In this document: piece after piece, positions 6,953 through 14,347 of the stretch
Numbering within the stretch: the stretch's first letter is position 1
Layout: each line of letters starts with the position of its first letter
From: Firm-04 sp045642925
GTDB taxonomy: Bacteria > Bacillota > Clostridia > Oscillospirales > Ruminococcaceae
Length of the DNA: 31,721 nucleotides
NCBI GenBank assembly: GCA_045642925.1
Contig: JAZUJW010000063.1
Coordinates: 1-31,721 of the forward strand
Direction: 5' to 3'
Notes under the pieces: model-generated
Seen by the model: the letters and a program-made list of their open reading frames with translations, nothing else
What the model was told of the DNA's origin: nothing
Databases searched by the model: none
Made by a program: the position numbers and the translations under genes

Positions 6953-9358
6953 TCAACTCTCCGGTACAGGGGCAAGGGTATTCATTCTGCCGTCGCAATA
7001 TGGTGCATTGGTCGATTTCCAATAACCCATTGTCGCACTCTTGGGGCAGGCTGCGGTTGCGATCTTTCCGGTGTCGGTGCAGTAATGCGCTGCAACGATG
7101 CCTTCGCATTCAGGGAAATCATTGCCCTGATAATGGTTGGAAATCCACTGACCGATGACGTTCTTCCAGATCGCGGAAGCATCCAGTACACTGTAGTTCT
7201 GGATACGCTTGTTTTCAGGGTAGCCGATCCAGATACCGCTGACGAAATCAGGGTTCAGACCGACAAACAGTTTATCGAACCAGTCAGAGGATGTACCTGT
7301 TTTGCCGGCGATCGGTACACGTCTGCCCATGTTATCTACGATCTTACCACGCGCACCGGTACCGTTCTGGACAACGTTTTGCAGAAGTTTATTCATGATA
7401 TAAGAGGTATCTGCGCCGATGACCTGTGCATAGTCCTCGCCGCCCGAATAGCAGATATTGCCTTCGGAACCTTCGACACGGCTGATGATGTGGGCATCAG
7501 AGAAGTAGCCGCCGTTGCCGTACACCATGTATGCGTTGACAAGGTCTTCCACCGTGACACCCCAGGTCAGACCGCCCACGGCAAGCGGTGCAGGGCCGTC
7601 ATCGTCTTTACCATCGAGTTCCAGACCGAGCTTATCGGTCGCAAAGAGGAAAATGTTCTGCAAGCCGTAGGTTTTGCAAAGCAGTGCAGGAATCGTGTTA
7701 TAGGATTTCTGGATGGCAAGTTCCACAGTAATGATGGCGTTACTGAACGCGACAACGTCATTGCTTTCGGAATAGTTTGTCGGCCAGAGTTTTTCTTTGC
7801 CGGTTTTCTCGTCCGGGAATTTATAAACAGGATAGTCAAGAACTTTGGTCGCATAAGCGATAAAGTCATTCTCAAGCGCATAACCGTAAGTCGTGACAGG
7901 CTTGATCGCAGAACCGGGCTGCTGTTTTTCGGTCGAAGCGTAGCTGATGCCGAGCGGGTCGGTGTGACCGCCGATCTTACCGACTGTGCAGAGAATATTG
8001 CCCGAATAATCAATGGCAGTAAAGCCGCATTCGAGGTTCATGCCTTCTTCGTCGGTATACTGTCCGTCACCGTCCAGATCGCGGCGGTAGAAAGTACGTG
8101 CGGAATTGGTCATACCCCAGAGGAGGTTGTCCAGACTGGAGAAACGGTCTTCCACATAAGCCTGCATTTCGGAATTGACAGTGGTATGGATCTGATAGCC
8201 GCCTGTCCGAATGACAGTCAGCGCACGTTCCATCGAATAGCCGCGTTCTTCCATCAGGAATCCTGCGAATTCACGGAGCGCCTCGTCAATGACCCACGAA
8301 GTATCTGTACCTTTTTCGGCAGCGGTTTTCTCAGAGCCGTCTTCTTCCTCAAAGAGTTCCGGATGGAGCTGTTTGTATTCTTCGGTATCGGTGAAAATGA
8401 GGTGTTCATTCAGTGCTGCCTGATATTCGTCGTAAGTGATTGCACCGTTGCCGTACATCTGACCGAGAATATATTCCATACGTTTGCGGTTCGCTTCTCT
8501 GCCCGTATTGATAAAATTATCGGTGTAATACAAAGTATTAGTCACTTCATTCTTTGCTTTTTCGTATTCACCTGCAAAAGGGTTGTTGATTTCAGGGCTC
8601 TGCGGAATGGCTGCAAGGCAGGCAGCTTCTGCAATCGTCAGGTCGCCGACGCTTTTGCCGAAATATTTGTTTGCGCCCAGCTCAACGCCGTTTGCCGCGC
8701 CGCCGAAGCCGATATAGTTCAGGTAAGTGATCAGGATTTCGTCTTTGCTGTAAGATTTTTCGAGCTGCATCGCACGGAAAATTTCACGAATTTTACGCTG
8801 CGGAGATTTTTCATTATCGCCCGTCAGGTTTTTGACAAGCTGCTGGGTGATGGTAGAACCACCCTGGTCGGTATTCCAGAAGTTGAACAGCATATTCGCA
8901 AAGGAAGCGGCGGTACGTTTGTAGTCCACGCCTTCGTGCGAATAGAAACGCTCGTCTTCTGCGTACACAAATGCATTACGAACGTGCTGCGGAACATCTT
9001 CGATCTCCACAGGAATACGCTGAATCTCATTATCGGCAGTATAGACGACTTCTTCTTCGCCTTCCGCATTTGTAACGTAAATATGCGTAGAATAGCTGGT
9101 CGTCAATTCCTGGATGCTGACCGAAGTCGTTGCCTCCATGTAATCGACAACGTAAGTTGTCGCCGCGATGCCGCAGATGATGCCCGTCACACTGAAAAAA
9201 AGCAGGAAAGAAAGAAGCGTTGTCAGAATGACAGAACCGACCGTCCGAAAGAATCGAACAATCAGCGGTGCCTGATACTGGGGTTTCTTTTCCTTGGCAC
9301 GTTTGGTCTTTTTCTTTGCAGACGTTGGCTTTTCATTCATTTTCTTTTCTGAACTCAT
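6953..9358 (-). CDS. Class A penicillin-binding protein (bifunctional PBP1)
   Basis: Membrane-anchored peptidoglycan synthase that polymerises lipid II and cross-links stem peptides. The 801-aa protein has a basic cytoplasmic tail, a membrane segment at about 38-66 and a glycosyltransferase GT51 domain with catalytic EDERF (Glu134) and GGSTITQQ. The transpeptidase domain has SAIK (Ser483), SYN (Ser552) and KTGT (Lys686). Between the two domains, residues 427-438 form a canonical EF-hand loop (DLDGDGQYTDEE), uncommon in this family. An in-frame start at 9400 lies 14 codons upstream, but ATG 9358 has AAGGGAG about 10 nt before it and is preferred. It is the first gene of an operon with the methyltransferase and lysA, driven by the promoter at 9436-9464. 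Confidence 0.95.
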   Translation of the reverse strand: MSSEKKMNEKPTSAKKKTKRAKEKKPQYQAPLIVRFFRTVGSVILTTLLSFLLFFSVTGIICGIAATTYVVDYMEATTSVSIQELTTSYSTHIYVTNAEGEEEVVYTADNEIQRIPVEIEDVPQHVRNAFVYAEDERFYSHEGVDYKRTAASFANMLFNFWNTDQGGSTITQQLVKNLTGDNEKSPQRKIREIFRAMQLEKSYSKDEILITYLNYIGFGGAANGVELGANKYFGKSVGDLTIAEAACLAAIPQSPEINNPFAGEYEKAKNEVTNTLYYTDNFINTGREANRKRMEYILGQMYGNGAITYDEYQAALNEHLIFTDTEEYKQLHPELFEEEDGSEKTAAEKGTDTSWVIDEALREFAGFLMEERGYSMERALTVIRTGGYQIHTTVNSEMQAYVEDRFSSLDNLLWGMTNSARTFYRRDLDGDGQYTDEEGMNLECGFTAIDYSGNILCTVGKIGGHTDPLGISYASTEKQQPGSAIKPVTTYGYALENDFIAYATKVLDYPVYKFPDEKTGKEKLWPTNYSESNDVVAFSNAIITVELAIQKSYNTIPALLCKTYGLQNIFLFATDKLGLELDGKDDDGPAPLAVGGLTWGVTVEDLVNAYMVYGNGGYFSDAHIISRVEGSEGNICYSGGEDYAQVIGADTSYIMNKLLQNVVQNGTGARGKIVDNMGRRVPIAGKTGTSSDWFDKLFVGLNPDFVSGIWIGYPENKRIQNYSVLDASAIWKNVIGQWISNHYQGNDFPECEGIVAAHYCTDTGKIATAACPKSATMGYWKSTNAPYCDGRMNTLAPVPES

Positions 9359-9435
9359 AACAAAAAGACTCCCTTCAGAAACGCAATTTCGATGTATCAT
9401 TGCAGGTCAAAGCCGACAATGGAACTACAGAGTTC

Positions 9436-9464
9436 ATTATACCATAAAAAAAGAAAAATGTTAA
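9436..9464 (-). promoter_or_regulatory. Promoter of the PBP1-methyltransferase-lysA operon
   Basis: Minus strand: TTAACA (9464-9459), 17-bp spacer, extended -10 TGG-TATAAT (-10 at 9441-9436). The leader is about 70 nt; no riboswitch fits in it. Confidence 0.85.
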
Positions 9465-9562
9465 GTGCTTTTCGGAAATTGTAATCGTTTTGTTGTATTT
9501 GGAATATTTCGGCTGAAAATGTGCCATACTTTTGGTGATTCAAAGAAAAGGAGGCTGTCGGT

Positions 9563-9979
9563 ATGAAACAAATCAACCTGTTCTGGACAACAATAGCCAT
9601 ATTGACCGCAGGCACTTTGCTGCTTGGAAGCATTTACGGTATCACCAAAGCAATACAAGGTTTCACAGCGATTTCGGACGACACAGAAACAGAGGCGCTG
9701 ACGCCTGTCAACGCGGCAGTGGAAGCACAGACCATCGCCGCCGCAACAGAGGTCACAACGCAGGCGCTAACGGCACATAAGATGCCGGAAGCGCCGTATT
9801 TACTGAAGCTTTCGGAGGACACGCTGTCCGTTTATGCACTTGGAAGCAGTGTGCCGTTTGAAACCTATCATGTATCGGCGGGATGGTTTCCCGATTATGA
9901 CCGCATCGTGTTGGAATATGGGCTGCAAATTGACACGGCGGCAGATTTGCGGCGCATTCTGGAGGACTACATTTCATGA
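9563..9979 (+). CDS. Anchored protein with a BofC C-terminal-like domain
   Basis: This 138-aa protein has one N-terminal membrane segment (about 7-30), a Thr/Ala-rich linker (about 38-72) and a compact domain (about 77-138). That domain resembles the BofC C-terminal domain found in many Firmicutes extracytoplasmic proteins: LLKLSEDTLSVY, then SAGWFPDYDRIVLEYGL, then a closing helix ending LEDYIS. The domain lies outside the cell. In Bacillus, BofC restrains a sporulation protease, but this domain occurs widely without that role, so no function is claimed. AAAGGAGG (9547-9554) precedes ATG by 8 nt. The stop overlaps the next start (ATGA, 9976-9979), so the two proteins are probably made together. 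Confidence 0.8.
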   Translation: MKQINLFWTTIAILTAGTLLLGSIYGITKAIQGFTAISDDTETEALTPVNAAVEAQTIAAATEVTTQALTAHKMPEAPYLLKLSEDTLSVYALGSSVPFETYHVSAGWFPDYDRIVLEYGLQIDTAADLRRILEDYIS

Positions 9980-10695
9980 AAAAGCGGCATATGACATGGA
10001 AATGTGCAAAGCAGTGTATCGAACCTTTTGCGGGAACGGCAGCGGTCTGGGCTGCGGCTGTCTACGCGCTGCGGCTGGCGGGATGGGCTGTGGCAGGGTT
10101 TCTGGGCATGGGAGAGAATGCGTTCTTCTGCATTCTGCTGGAAACGGCGATGCTTGCGCCGATAGAGGCGGAATGTTTTCAATTGCTTGGGAGCAAACTG
10201 GGGATACTGGATGAATGCGACCGTGGTTTTTTGCGATGCAGCGGGAAAATCTGGGTATGGCGGCGCTGGTGGCTGACAAAACTCAGCATGACAGTTATTT
10301 TTCTTGTATCCTGCATTCCGATGGCGGTGATGTTTTGGGCGGGGTGGAAGGTATTGGAGGCAATGCCGTACTGTGAGGATGGCACATGGGTTATGGGAAT
10401 TGGGGTGCATCTGGTGATGGGGAGTGGGATACTGGCAGCGCTGCCGATGCGGGCGCGGGCAATGGATGCCGTTTTACCGATGATCTACCTGAGAGAGCCG
10501 CATATAAGAATCAGGGAGATTCTTTGGACGGCATTTCGGGTAACGAAGGGAGAAACGCGGCATATAATCTGGCGGCGTTTCATGACATTTCCGATGCGGA
10601 TATTTCCGCTGACGATGCTGAAGGCGGCGCCTGTGTTATGGGCAGCAGAGAGCATGGAAGCGAGCGTTAGAAAATACACGCAGCTAATATCATGA
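9976..10695 (+). CDS. Multi-spanning membrane protein of unknown function
   Basis: This 239-aa protein is hydrophobic, with probable membrane segments near residues 21-43, 47-63, 102-124 and 137-160 and perhaps one near 200-223. It carries many Trp and Met residues and a basic amphipathic stretch (RRFMTFPMRIFP) near the end. I do not recognise the family. It is translationally coupled to the BofC_C-like gene. Codon use is unlike the neighbours: frequent CGG, GGG and ATA, and a G-rich coding strand. Its stop codon (10693-10695) falls inside the left inverted repeat of the element at 10692-10985, so the original C-terminus may have been altered by that element. Confidence 0.75.
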   Translation: MKKRHMTWKCAKQCIEPFAGTAAVWAAAVYALRLAGWAVAGFLGMGENAFFCILLETAMLAPIEAECFQLLGSKLGILDECDRGFLRCSGKIWVWRRWWLTKLSMTVIFLVSCIPMAVMFWAGWKVLEAMPYCEDGTWVMGIGVHLVMGSGILAALPMRARAMDAVLPMIYLREPHIRIREILWTAFRVTKGETRHIIWRRFMTFPMRIFPLTMLKAAPVLWAAESMEASVRKYTQLIS

Positions 10696-10985
10696 GGATT
10701 CCAAAGGGAATCCTTCCGTCACGATCCGTCTATGCACGCGAAGCGAAATTATAGGCAACACCGCACAGAGCTGGTGGTGCCCTAACATAAATAAAGAGAG
10801 GCAAGAGAACGGTTTAAACCATATCTCTTGCCTCTTTGACTTTATAACGGGAACTGCATGGGGAACCCCTCCTGATTAGTTGAACGAAATTTGAGGAATT
10901 TCGCAGACTGCTTGCAGTCTGTTTGCGTCCGGGGGCGCTGCCCCAGGACTCTGCCAAGGGGAATGATTCCCTTTGGAATCCTCAT
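10692..10985. repeat. 294-bp palindrome-rich element with perfect 21-bp terminal inverted repeats (MITE-like)
   Basis: Positions 10692-10712 and 10965-10985 are exact reverse complements (21 bp), and each is itself a small palindrome (GATTCC ... GGAATC). Inside are four more inverted repeats: GGCAACACC/GGTGGTGCC (one mismatch), a 12-bp stem at 10797-10808/10824-10835, an 8-bp stem CAGACTGC/GCAGTCTG and GTCC-GGGG/CCCC-GGAC around 10928-10949. It has no coding capacity. It lies between convergent genes and supplies the stop codon of the left one. I see no clear target-site duplication. It may be a non-autonomous element or a composite intergenic repeat with terminator function. Confidence 0.7.
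10797..10837. terminator. Terminator-like hairpin inside the inverted-repeat element
   Basis: A perfect 12-bp stem (AGAGGCAAGAGA, 10797-10808, with 10824-10835) has a loop containing the palindrome GGTTTAAACC. A-rich sequence precedes it and TTTGACTTT follows. It could end transcription of the 9563-10695 unit. Confidence 0.5.
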
Positions 10986-11035
10986 CATTGGGCGCTGGAT
11001 GCGCTTTCCATTCCCGCTGAACTTCTCAATCAATA

Positions 11036-11896
11036 TCACTGATACAAATAAAATGGATGCAGCAAATATTGAAATTCCATCTTTGTCCCCAACGGCGGAT
11101 CTGCATTCACAGGCGCACTGTTCACAATCCGCCAGTTCTCCTGCGAAAACCACGTACTCCGCTGCACAACACCATCCGTATATACATAAATACTATACAA
11201 AAAATTCTCGCTCTGCACGGATGCCCCAATCAACGGATATGTCCCATTATTGATGGTGTATACCGCAAATGCCTGCTCCTCATTCTCAATATCCGCGATA
11301 ATACACTCATTAATTCCATCCTTGTTGATGTCATACAAATAATATCCAGTATTGTACAGGTCGGATTTTATCCCATAACGCCCATTCCACCCATAATCAT
11401 ACACAAATTCAGCATCAAATGTCTGAGAATCATGCTTCAGATATTTATAAAAATCTGTCAGCAGCGGACGGTAATCTTCCTCCGTGCCATAGAAAATCTC
11501 AGGCGGAACCGTCACAGTCGTCTGTGGTACGACCGGCGGCACAACCGGCGGCGCCGTAATGACCGGTTCTTCCGACACGATCGGTTCCGTCACGAGAATC
11601 GTCGTGGCTTCCGTTGTCGGCATCGTCGCTTCCGTCGTCTCGCTTTCTGTAGTCACAGTCGTCGCCACCGTCTGCACAGTTGTCGTTCGATATGTCATCG
11701 CCGTCAGTTCTGTCATCAGAACATTGGAATTCTCAGCAGTTGTCGTAGTAGTTTCTGCACTTCTCGGCTTCTGCTGATTCTGTGGCGTCAATATCACAGG
11801 AGAATAATATACAATCAATGCAATTGCAAAAATCACAATGATATACGCAATCAAAATCGGCCCGGAATTATCGACCTTTTTTCTTTTTTTGCTCAT
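11036..11896 (-). CDS. Membrane-anchored Thr-rich extracellular protein of unknown function
   Basis: The 286-aa protein has a basic N-terminus (MSKKRKK), one membrane segment (about 14-36) that places the rest outside, a long Thr/Val/Pro linker (about 46-130, with TTTTT, PPVVPPVVP), and a C-terminal domain (about 133-286). That domain carries DINKDGINECII, a D-x-N-x-D-G loop like those in calcium-binding and FG-GAP-type repeats, though position 12 is Ile rather than Glu/Asp. AAGGAGG lies 8 nt before the ATG, and a perfect consensus promoter lies upstream at 11989-12017. It is monocistronic. I do not recognise the C-terminal family; display of a small sensor or binding domain at the surface is an inference. 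Confidence 0.8.
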   Translation of the reverse strand: MSKKRKKVDNSGPILIAYIIVIFAIALIVYYSPVILTPQNQQKPRSAETTTTTAENSNVLMTELTAMTYRTTTVQTVATTVTTESETTEATMPTTEATTILVTEPIVSEEPVITAPPVVPPVVPQTTVTVPPEIFYGTEEDYRPLLTDFYKYLKHDSQTFDAEFVYDYGWNGRYGIKSDLYNTGYYLYDINKDGINECIIADIENEEQAFAVYTINNGTYPLIGASVQSENFLYSIYVYTDGVVQRSTWFSQENWRIVNSAPVNADPPLGTKMEFQYLLHPFYLYQ

Positions 11897-11988
11897 AGCA
11901 TCTGCCTCCTTCTCTAAATCGGTACAGACAGAATTGGTTTATCATATTGATAGATCCATTTTAAAATAACGAAATCTACTCCAGTTTC

Positions 11989-12017
11989 ATTATAGTATGT
12001 ATTACACAATTTGTCAA
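11989..12017 (-). promoter_or_regulatory. Consensus promoter of the Thr-rich anchored protein gene
   Basis: Minus strand: TTGACA (12017-12012), 17-bp spacer, TATAAT (11994-11989). Both hexamers are perfect. The leader is about 90 nt. Confidence 0.85.
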
Positions 12018-12134
12018 GTAGTTTCTCTGCTTTTTTACGAAGAATTACTATCGCCGTTTTAAAGATTTTGCCATATTTTCATTAATTTGCGCCATAAACT
12101 GCACCGGAATGTCCGCTTTTTCCCACCGCACTTC

Positions 12135-12163
12135 TTGACAAATTCTTTTCATTGTGATACAAT
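12135..12163 (+). promoter_or_regulatory. Promoter of rnpB
   Basis: TTGACA (12135-12140), 17-bp spacer, TACAAT (12158-12163). It places the 5' end of RNase P RNA near 12170. Confidence 0.85.
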
Positions 12164-12170
12164 AGTTAAA

Positions 12171-12530
12171 GTGAGCAGACTGTGCAGTCGCGGCAGCTAT
12201 TTTCAGGCTGACGAGGAAAGTCCGGGCATCATAGAGCAGGGCAGCTGCTAACGGCAGCCGAAGGTGACTTCAGGGCCAGTGCAACAGAGAGATTCTGCAT
12301 GAAAACTTCGTGTTTTCGTGTGATGGTGGAAAGGTGGGGTAAGAGCCCACCAGAGCATCCGAGAGGATGCTGCTATGTAAACCCTACCTGATGCAACGCT
12401 GATTGGTGTGTATCATCATAACGTCTGCTCGGCGGATGATGCACAAAGGCGGCTTGATCGATTCGGCGACGAATCGGCTAGATAAATGACTGCACCCGAC
12501 AGAACCCGGCTTACAGGTCTGGTCATCTCG
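12171..12530 (+). ncRNA. rnpB: RNase P RNA component
   Basis: The catalytic RNA that matures the 5' ends of tRNA precursors. Diagnostic conserved segments are present in order: GAGGAAAGTCCGGGC near 12213-12227, a CAGAGAG core, the GTGGGGTAAGAGCCCACC-like element near 12332-12352, and the 3' CGACAGAACCCGGCTTAC near 12497-12514. The 5' GAGCAGAC segment can pair with GTCTGGTC (about 12517-12524) to form P1 with one mismatch. The length of about 355 nt and the helix order fit the common bacterial type A. Ends are set by the promoter spacing and the P1 pairing, so they are accurate to a few bases. Confidence 0.97.
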
Positions 12531-12532
12531 GA

Positions 12533-12582
12533 GCCGATGCGGGCTTTGATTTCGCATCGGCTTTCTGTTTCCCTTATTTTTT
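12533..12582 (+). terminator. Terminator of rnpB
   Basis: GCCGATGCG (12533-12541) pairs perfectly with CGCATCGGC (12553-12561), followed by a T-rich tract. Confidence 0.8.
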
Positions 12583-12593
12583 TGGAGGTTTTT

Positions 12594-13223
12594 ATGCGTA
12601 TCTTCACTAAAATGGCTCTGATTTCCACTGCGCTGCTCAGTGTATGCCTTTCCGGATGCAATATCAAACTGCTGGAAAAGCCCGATGAAAGCAGTACCGA
12701 AACAACCGCTCCTGCTGACGAATCTTCCATTATGATCATTCCTTCCACATATCCGGAAGAAGTGACCATCAACATCCCGACAGGATTTTCGGAACGCTCA
12801 TCCCAGTATTGTAACAAATTTTATGCGCGTGATGACGCAACCATCCTGGTGGACAAAGAGCCGCAGATCATTCAGGGCATCCGTCTGGATGAATATAAGG
12901 AAAACGCAAAAAAAATCTATCAGGAGACTGCGGTCAATTACACACTGCTCTCGGAAAGTGAAGAAGTCATTAACAGCCGCCCTGCCTTTTTGCTGGAATT
13001 CACTTACGACATTCCCGCTGAAGAACGCACACAGACCATGCACGCACTCGTGGTTCTGTTCATGATAGACAATAACGCATACGCTGTGACCTGTAAAAGC
13101 TTTGACGAGCATTTCATCGGCTACCGCAATGTTTTCAATATGGCACTTGCCTCCATTAAAATTGCAGAACCTTCCGAAACCACGACCGTTGATGTCACTG
13201 CCACAACAAACGCAACAACGTAA
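12594..13223 (+). CDS. Lipoprotein with PsbP/DcrB-like domain
   Basis: The 209-aa protein has a lipoprotein signal: MRIFTK, a hydrophobic stretch and the lipobox LSGC with lipidated Cys22. A short Ser/Thr-rich spacer follows. The folded part (about 55-190) begins TINIPTGFSERS and contains the ILVDKEPQIIQGI and VVLFMIDNNAYAVTCKS strands, a pattern like the Mog1/PsbP (DcrB) fold found in many Firmicutes lipoproteins. It ends in a Thr-rich tail. TTTGGAGG precedes ATG 12594; an in-frame ATG 36 codons earlier lies inside rnpB and is rejected. It has no promoter of its own that I can see, so it may depend on leaky rnpB termination. Function unknown. Confidence 0.85.
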   Translation: MRIFTKMALISTALLSVCLSGCNIKLLEKPDESSTETTAPADESSIMIIPSTYPEEVTINIPTGFSERSSQYCNKFYARDDATILVDKEPQIIQGIRLDEYKENAKKIYQETAVNYTLLSESEEVINSRPAFLLEFTYDIPAEERTQTMHALVVLFMIDNNAYAVTCKSFDEHFIGYRNVFNMALASIKIAEPSETTTVDVTATTNATT

Positions 13224-13343
13224 TAATTCGTCAAATCACCAGATACTCTCACTTTTTCATTCATCTTCAATGGCATCTTGCACAAATCAGACAATCAAAA
13301 ACAAGCAATCCTTACAATCTTTCGATTTTTTTGAAAAAGGGAT
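13224..13343. other. Intergenic stretch without recognisable features
   Basis: AT-rich sequence after the lipoprotein gene. I see no clean intrinsic terminator or ORF before the promoter at 13344. Confidence 0.4.
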
Positions 13344-13371
13344 TTGACAAATCGGATATTTGTGGTATAAT
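13344..13371 (+). promoter_or_regulatory. Promoter of the MinD-like gene
   Basis: TTGACA (13344-13349), 16-bp spacer, extended -10 TGG-TATAAT (13363-13371). It predicts a leader of about 148 nt before the start codon at 13526. Confidence 0.85.
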
Positions 13372-13377
13372 ATTATA

Positions 13378-13525
13378 TGGTATGTTATCAGTATCTTTAT
13401 TTTGTATTGCATCACAGAACATTTTGATGGGCTGAAAGGAATGCGTCCCCCTCCCTCCACCGTGACACCGCATTCGGCTGCCCACAGCAGTTTTGGGAAT
13501 GCTGCTGACAGGAAGGAGCTTTCAT
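13378..13525 (+). promoter_or_regulatory. Structured 5' leader of the MinD-like gene
   Basis: The leader can fold into a helix GGGC (13429-13432)/GCCC (13480-13483) continued by GAATGCG (13439-13445)/CGCATTC (13469-13475), then a hairpin CAGCAG (13485-13490)/CTGCTG (13502-13507) just before the ribosome-binding site (13511-13518). The loop of the first helix holds a C-rich run; CTCCCTCC (13451-13458) can pair with GGAAGGAG of the ribosome-binding site at 7 of 8 positions. It matches no riboswitch class I know. Confidence 0.4.
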
Positions 13526-14266
13526 ATGTCCAAAACCATTGCTGTTACGTCAGGAAAAGGCGGTACAGGCAAATCTTCCATCTGTGCGGGAATCGGTTAT
13601 ACCCTCGCAAAACAAGGCAGCCGCACACTCATTATTGAGTTGGATTTCGGTCTGCGCTGTATCGACATCATCTTCGGCATGACAAATCAGATCAAATATG
13701 ACCTCAGCGATGTGCTGGAAGGCAAGGTCGCCGCACTCGATGCCGTCACCCGCGTACCGATGGCAAGCAATCTCTTTGTTCTCTGCGCACCGAAAAACCC
13801 CTTCCAGACTGTGACTGTGGATGAGATTATCGAAATCTGCCGTTCTGTCCGTAAATATTATGACTATATTATCATCGACACGGGCGCAGGCATCAACAAC
13901 CACGTCTTCGACATCGTCGAACAGGCAAACCTCATTCTCGTGGTCACAACGCCTGACCCCATCTGCGTCCGCGATGCACAGATGATGTCCGATGAATTCT
14001 ATTCCCGCGGCAACCGCCGTCAGCGCCTTGTCATCAACAAGGTCAGCAAAAGAGCCATCGGCGAAAAACTCGTCCGCGACCTCGACGAAATTATCGACAC
14101 CATCGGCGTACAGCTCATCGGTGTCATTCCCGAAGATTTTAACCTCGTCATCGCAACAGGAAAGGGAGAACCTCTCCCCTCCACTGCACCCAGTCTTGTC
14201 GCGTTCGATGCCATTTCCCGCAGACTCCGCGGAGAAAATGCACCACTGACCGTCAAGATCAACTGA
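13526..14266 (+). CDS. MinD/ParA-like P-loop ATPase
   Basis: The 246-aa cytosolic ATPase is closest to MinD. It has the deviant Walker A GKGGTGKS (10-17, both lysines present), the Walker A' region ELDFGLRCID with Asp40, matching DLDIGLRNLD of MinD, and the switch II DTGAG (118-122), where MinD normally has D-x-P-A-G. The last residues (RRLRGENAPLTVKIN) do not look like the hydrophobic-basic membrane-targeting helix of MinD. No minC or minE lies nearby. ATG 13526 follows GGAAGGAG by 7 nt; an earlier in-frame ATG (13493) lacks a site. The MGS-like gene follows 81 bp on. It may be a MinD that has changed role, or a FlhG/FleN-like relative. Confidence 0.85.
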   Translation: MSKTIAVTSGKGGTGKSSICAGIGYTLAKQGSRTLIIELDFGLRCIDIIFGMTNQIKYDLSDVLEGKVAALDAVTRVPMASNLFVLCAPKNPFQTVTVDEIIEICRSVRKYYDYIIIDTGAGINNHVFDIVEQANLILVVTTPDPICVRDAQMMSDEFYSRGNRRQRLVINKVSKRAIGEKLVRDLDEIIDTIGVQLIGVIPEDFNLVIATGKGEPLPSTAPSLVAFDAISRRLRGENAPLTVKIN

Positions 14267-14347
14267 TATTCCGCTCATTTCTGGAAGCGCTCCGCTTTGC
14301 GCAGTACAGATGAAATATAATTCATATATGGAAAGGATTGACTTATT

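Noticed and set aside
7085..9352. A 755-codon open frame on the plus strand opposite the class A PBP
   Set aside because: It is an antisense shadow caused by codon bias; the PBP on the other strand has all its catalytic motifs.
9359..9435. A lysine riboswitch ahead of the operon that ends in lysA
   Set aside because: The leader is only about 70 nt, too short for the lysine riboswitch, and lacks its conserved elements.
10692..10985. A complete insertion sequence
   Set aside because: There is no transposase frame in 294 bp and no convincing target duplication; at most it is non-autonomous.
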